A stretch of 7,562 bases of DNA from Desulfocapsaceae bacterium (lineage in GTDB: Bacteria > Desulfobacterota > Desulfobulbia > Desulfobulbales > Desulfocapsaceae), in contig JAOZLO010000126.1 of assembly GCA_029934775.1 (NCBI GenBank), positions 1 to 7,562 of the forward strand. Direction: 5' to 3'. Shown here one piece after another: positions 5,902 through 7,562 of the stretch. Below the pieces are notes generated by a model. It saw only the letters and a list, made by a program, of their open reading frames with translations, was not told the origin of the DNA and made no database searches. The translations under genes and the position numbers were made by a program. Each line of letters opens with the position of its first letter. Position 1 is the stretch's first letter.

Positions 5902-5920
5902 TCAGAAGTGTCCGGTTAGG
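5902..5920 (+). repeat. Direct repeat TCAGnAGTGTCCGGTTAGG, copy 1
   Basis: The 14 bases AGTGTCCGGTTAGG at 5907-5920 recur exactly at 7030-7043, and the flanking TCAG is shared too. The copies are direct, about 1.1 kb apart, and enclose the ene-reductase gene. The sequence reminds me of ends of some IS4-like elements in related genomes, but I cannot confirm that and no transposase is present. Confidence 0.6.
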
Positions 5921-5925
5921 TTTTT

Positions 5926-5952
5926 GCGGGTAAGCGAGTTCGTGAGACTCCG
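5926..5952 (+). repeat. 27-nt hairpin repeat, copy 2
   Basis: This is the second copy of the element at 3216-3242 (22 of 27 identical). The central stem is kept: an A-T pair in copy 1 is G-C here, and a G-C pair becomes G-T. It starts 5 nt after the AGTGTCCGGTTAGG repeat and ends 25 nt before the stop codon of the ene-reductase on the other strand. Confidence 0.55.
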
Positions 5953-5954
5953 AG

Positions 5955-5986
5955 AGGGTTTAAGGCAATGCAAATATCTAAACCCT
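5955..5986 (-). terminator. Weak stem-loop at the end of the ene-reductase gene
   Basis: AGGGTTTA and TAAACCCT are exact complements 16 nt apart and span the TAG stop codon at 5978-5980. No T-tract follows on the minus strand, so efficient intrinsic termination is doubtful. Confidence 0.3.
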
Positions 5987-6997
5987 GGCTCTTTGATATT
6001 GTTCGGGCCAGGAGATATCTTCTCCAAGAATTTTAGCAGCGTGAAGTGGCCAATACGGATTACGAAGAAGTTCACGTCCCAGAGCGATAAAATCGGCGTG
6101 TTTATTCCTTAAAGTCTCTTCTGCTAACTCAGGTGACTCCAACATGCCCACGGCCATGACAGGCAACTTCAATTGTTTCCTGACTATTTCCGCAAAGGAA
6201 ACCTGATACCCCGGGTACATCTTGATCAGAGCATTTTCCACTACACCACCAGAGCTGACATGAACCAGATCGATCAGATGCTTGACTGGTTCAAGCAACA
6301 GGCAAATATCTTCGGGATGGTTCCCGCCTTCCATGTAATCTTCAGCTGAAACTCGCAGAAAAACCGGCATCTGGTCCGGAATATTATTCACAACTTCTTC
6401 TAATACTTCCTTTAGAAACAGTGAGCGGTCTTTGCCATAAACATCTGTTCTCTTATTAGTCAAAGGAGACAAAAATTGATTGATCAAATACCCATGAGCT
6501 CCATGAATTTCTATAAAATCTACTCCTGCTTCAACTGCCCGGCGAACTGCATTTCCGAATGCCAACACAACAGCCCTGATTTCCGGTGCAGATAATTCCA
6601 GCGGAACTTGATATTGATCACTAAAAGATATTACGCTGGGCGCCACGATAGCTTCATCCCGGATAGTTGCTTTTCGTCCGGCATGGGCAATTTGAATCCC
6701 TATTTTGCAGCCATGTACTTTGGCTTGTTGTATCAATTCGGAAAACGGCTTAATTGCATCATCATTCCAAAGTCCCAAATCTCTATTAGAAATCCGGCCT
6801 CTGGGCTCCACTGCCGTTGCTTCCATAATGATCATCCCGGCCTGACCAACCGCCCTGGAGGTATAATGGGATCGATGCCAGCCCTTTAATGACCCTTCAT
6901 TATCCGCAGAATACTGGCACATGGGAGCCATCGCTACCCGGTTTTTAAATGTCATTCCTTTAATCGTAAATGGCTCAAACAAAAGTGTTTTTTTCAT
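5978..6997 (-). CDS. namA: Old yellow enzyme family NAD(P)H:flavin oxidoreductase, YqjM/NamA type
   Basis: This 339-residue TIM-barrel flavoprotein binds FMN and, in characterised relatives, reduces activated C=C bonds of enals, enones and similar compounds with NADPH. It carries the full thermophilic-like (YqjM) signature at the same numbering, within one residue, as I recall for Bacillus YqjM. C27 in MAPMCQYS tunes the flavin, with Y29 beside it. Q102, H105 and K109 are in IQIAHAGRK. H165 and H168 in HGAHGYL hold the substrate. R215 is in FLRVSAED. SSGG (248-251) and GRELLRNP (307-314) bind the FMN phosphate. R336 near the C-terminus is the arginine finger reaching the neighbouring subunit. 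The ATG at 6997 has GGGA about 6 nt ahead. No signal peptide is present, so it is cytoplasmic. It is flanked by direct repeats and separated from both neighbours, so it is probably its own unit. The physiological substrate is unknown. Confidence 0.92.
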   Translation of the reverse strand: MKKTLLFEPFTIKGMTFKNRVAMAPMCQYSADNEGSLKGWHRSHYTSRAVGQAGMIIMEATAVEPRGRISNRDLGLWNDDAIKPFSELIQQAKVHGCKIGIQIAHAGRKATIRDEAIVAPSVISFSDQYQVPLELSAPEIRAVVLAFGNAVRRAVEAGVDFIEIHGAHGYLINQFLSPLTNKRTDVYGKDRSLFLKEVLEEVVNNIPDQMPVFLRVSAEDYMEGGNHPEDICLLLEPVKHLIDLVHVSSGGVVENALIKMYPGYQVSFAEIVRKQLKLPVMAVGMLESPELAEETLRNKHADFIALGRELLRNPYWPLHAAKILGEDISWPEQYQRARV

Positions 6998-7014
6998 AAT
7001 TTTCCCATATTAAC

Positions 7015-7028
7015 CTGAATAAATTCAG
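7015..7028. repeat. Palindrome CTGAAT-AA-ATTCAG upstream of the ene-reductase
   Basis: This perfect 6-bp inverted repeat with a 2-nt centre lies about 18 nt before the ene-reductase start codon and overlaps the left edge of the direct repeat at 7025-7043. It could be an operator for the ene-reductase or part of the repeat element. Confidence 0.4.
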
Positions 7029-7043
7029 CAGTGTCCGGTTAGG
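7025..7043 (+). repeat. Direct repeat TCAGnAGTGTCCGGTTAGG, copy 2
   Basis: This repeats 5902-5920 with a single mismatch (C for A after TCAG), and a short T-run follows both copies after one further base. It occupies the 91-nt gap between the ABC-F gene and the ene-reductase gene. Confidence 0.6.
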
Positions 7044-7088
7044 ATTTCGAAGTCTACGCTATCTGCAGTAGGATTAATGAGTTATTTT

Positions 7089-7562
7089 CTACTCAAGCGC
7101 CGCATCTACCTCTTCAATTTTTCCCTGAGTAGCTTCCCACTTTTCATACCATCTCTCCAGCCGGCGTTTGCATGCATCATACTCTTTGCCCGCCGAAGCC
7201 CAGCCACTTTCATCTGAATAGAGTTTAGGATCAGCCATACGGCGTTCAAGATCCTCTTTCTGCCTCTCCAGTAATTCTATCTGTTTTTCAGCCTCTTCAA
7301 CTTTTTTCAGCCAAGGTCCAATGAGCCTACTTCGTTCCTGTCTTTGACTCGCCTCCAGTCTTTTCCGCTCCTTCCTTCCTTCTTTAGATGCCGGTATATG
7401 TATTTTTTCTTCTCTGGCAGACGTGTTATTTTTCTCTTCCTTTCTCTCCTGTTCCCGAGCTCGCACTATCTCCTGCTTCTGCAGATACTCGGCAATATTA
7501 CCTTCATAAAGAGTTATACTGCCATTTTTAACCTCCAGCACCTTATTAACAAAACTGTCGAG
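7089..7562 (-). CDS. ABC-F family ATPase (YheS/Uup-like), C-terminal part
   Basis: The window cuts this minus-strand gene. The last 157 residues are visible, starting LDSFVNKVLEVKNGSITLYEGNIAEY in pieces (LDSFVNKVLEV, GSITLYEGN). This is the segment that follows the H-loop His (HDRYFLD) of the second ATPase domain in ABC-F proteins. The remainder is a charged tail of about 120 residues (REQERKEEKN, EGRKERKRLEASQRQERSR) leading to a coiled-coil hairpin (KKVEEAEKQIELLERQKEDLERRM, then a turn LYSDESGW, then KEYDACKRRLERWYEKWEAT). This matches the C-terminal domain of the YheS/Uup branch. ABC-F proteins bind the ribosomal E site and act in translation or antibiotic resistance; they are not transporters. 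An internal GTG at 7541 is not the start because the frame continues upstream. It ends 91 nt before the ene-reductase start. Confidence 0.82.
   Translation of the reverse strand, partial: LDSFVNKVLEVKNGSITLYEGNIAEYLQKQEIVRAREQERKEEKNNTSAREEKIHIPASKEGRKERKRLEASQRQERSRLIGPWLKKVEEAEKQIELLERQKEDLERRMADPKLYSDESGWASAGKEYDACKRRLERWYEKWEATQGKIEEVDAALE

Larger units (their letters stand above)
5612..5977. other. 366-nt intergenic region with promoter, three inverted repeats and two repeat elements
   Basis: No convincing gene is coded here on either strand. From the regulator side it holds the leader with a GC-rich inverted repeat (5709-5730), a sigma-70 promoter with an overlapping 10-bp inverted repeat (5753-5801), a small TTACC-TG-GGTAA palindrome (5806-5817) and a second ACACC-type inverted repeat (5852-5868). 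Beyond these lie the AGTGTCCGGTTAGG element and copy 2 of the hairpin repeat, close to the end of the ene-reductase gene. Confidence 0.6.

Noticed and set aside
5894..6112. A 72-codon plus-strand open frame across the direct repeat and the end of the ene-reductase
   Set aside because: It is antisense to the conserved ene-reductase C-terminus and has no family resemblance; repeats make up its first part.
5902..7043. A complete insertion sequence or composite transposon around the ene-reductase
   Set aside because: The flanking copies are direct rather than inverted, no transposase is coded between them, and no target-site duplication is evident.
1..7562. CRISPR array, defence island or prophage genes
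   Set aside because: No regularly spaced repeats and no nuclease, integrase or phage structural genes were seen; the complete genes are metabolic or regulatory.

Overview
The window looks like a piece of a Gram-negative anaerobe with moderate GC content. The tungsten/molybdenum-pterin aldehyde:ferredoxin oxidoreductase (AOR) with its own ubiquitin-like sulfur carrier, the TrmB-type regulator and the YqjM-type ene-reductase would fit a Desulfobacterota-like fermenter or sulfate reducer. That placement is an inference from gene content and is weak. No rRNA, tRNA, CRISPR array or intact insertion sequence was seen.

Layout. Bases 1 to about 240 are GC-rich (about 63-65% in the two lines counted). 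On the minus strand they carry the end of an FtsX/MacB-type ABC permease followed by the start of its ATPase. Near base 231-247 the sequence switches abruptly to AT-richer DNA on the plus strand (37% in the line counted). This begins in the middle of a thiamine-diphosphate (ThDP) enzyme whose N-terminal half is missing. The junction is either a recent rearrangement that killed the ThDP gene or an assembly/cloning chimera. The ThDP gene is followed 23 nt later by a full-length AOR and then, after a 189-nt hairpin-rich gap, by a MoaD/ThiS-like protein ending in Gly-Gly. Converging on these from the other side is a two-gene minus-strand unit, a TrmB-like regulator and a RocD-like class III aminotransferase, 12 nt apart. 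Further right, also on the minus strand, are a YqjM-type old yellow enzyme flanked by two direct copies of a 14-bp sequence, and the C-terminus of an ABC-F ATPase cut by the window edge.

How the genes may work together. An aminotransferase yields a 2-oxo acid or, with an omega-amino substrate, an aldehyde. A ThDP enzyme can decarboxylate 2-oxo acids to aldehydes. AOR oxidises aldehydes to acids and reduces ferredoxin, and the MoaD-like protein can supply sulfur for the pterin cofactor. The convergent set therefore reads as an amino-acid-to-carboxylate route giving low-potential electrons, controlled by the TrmB-like protein. The grouping is seen in the sequence; substrate and pathway are inferred.

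Regulatory and structural DNA. The regulator has a convincing sigma-70 promoter (TTGACA, 17 bp, extended -10) whose -10 box coincides with one arm of a perfect 10-bp inverted repeat. Two similar ACACC/GGTGT-type inverted repeats lie on either side of this promoter. A 27-nt hairpin element occurs both in front of the MoaD-like gene and behind the ene-reductase, and its two copies differ by changes that preserve the stem.
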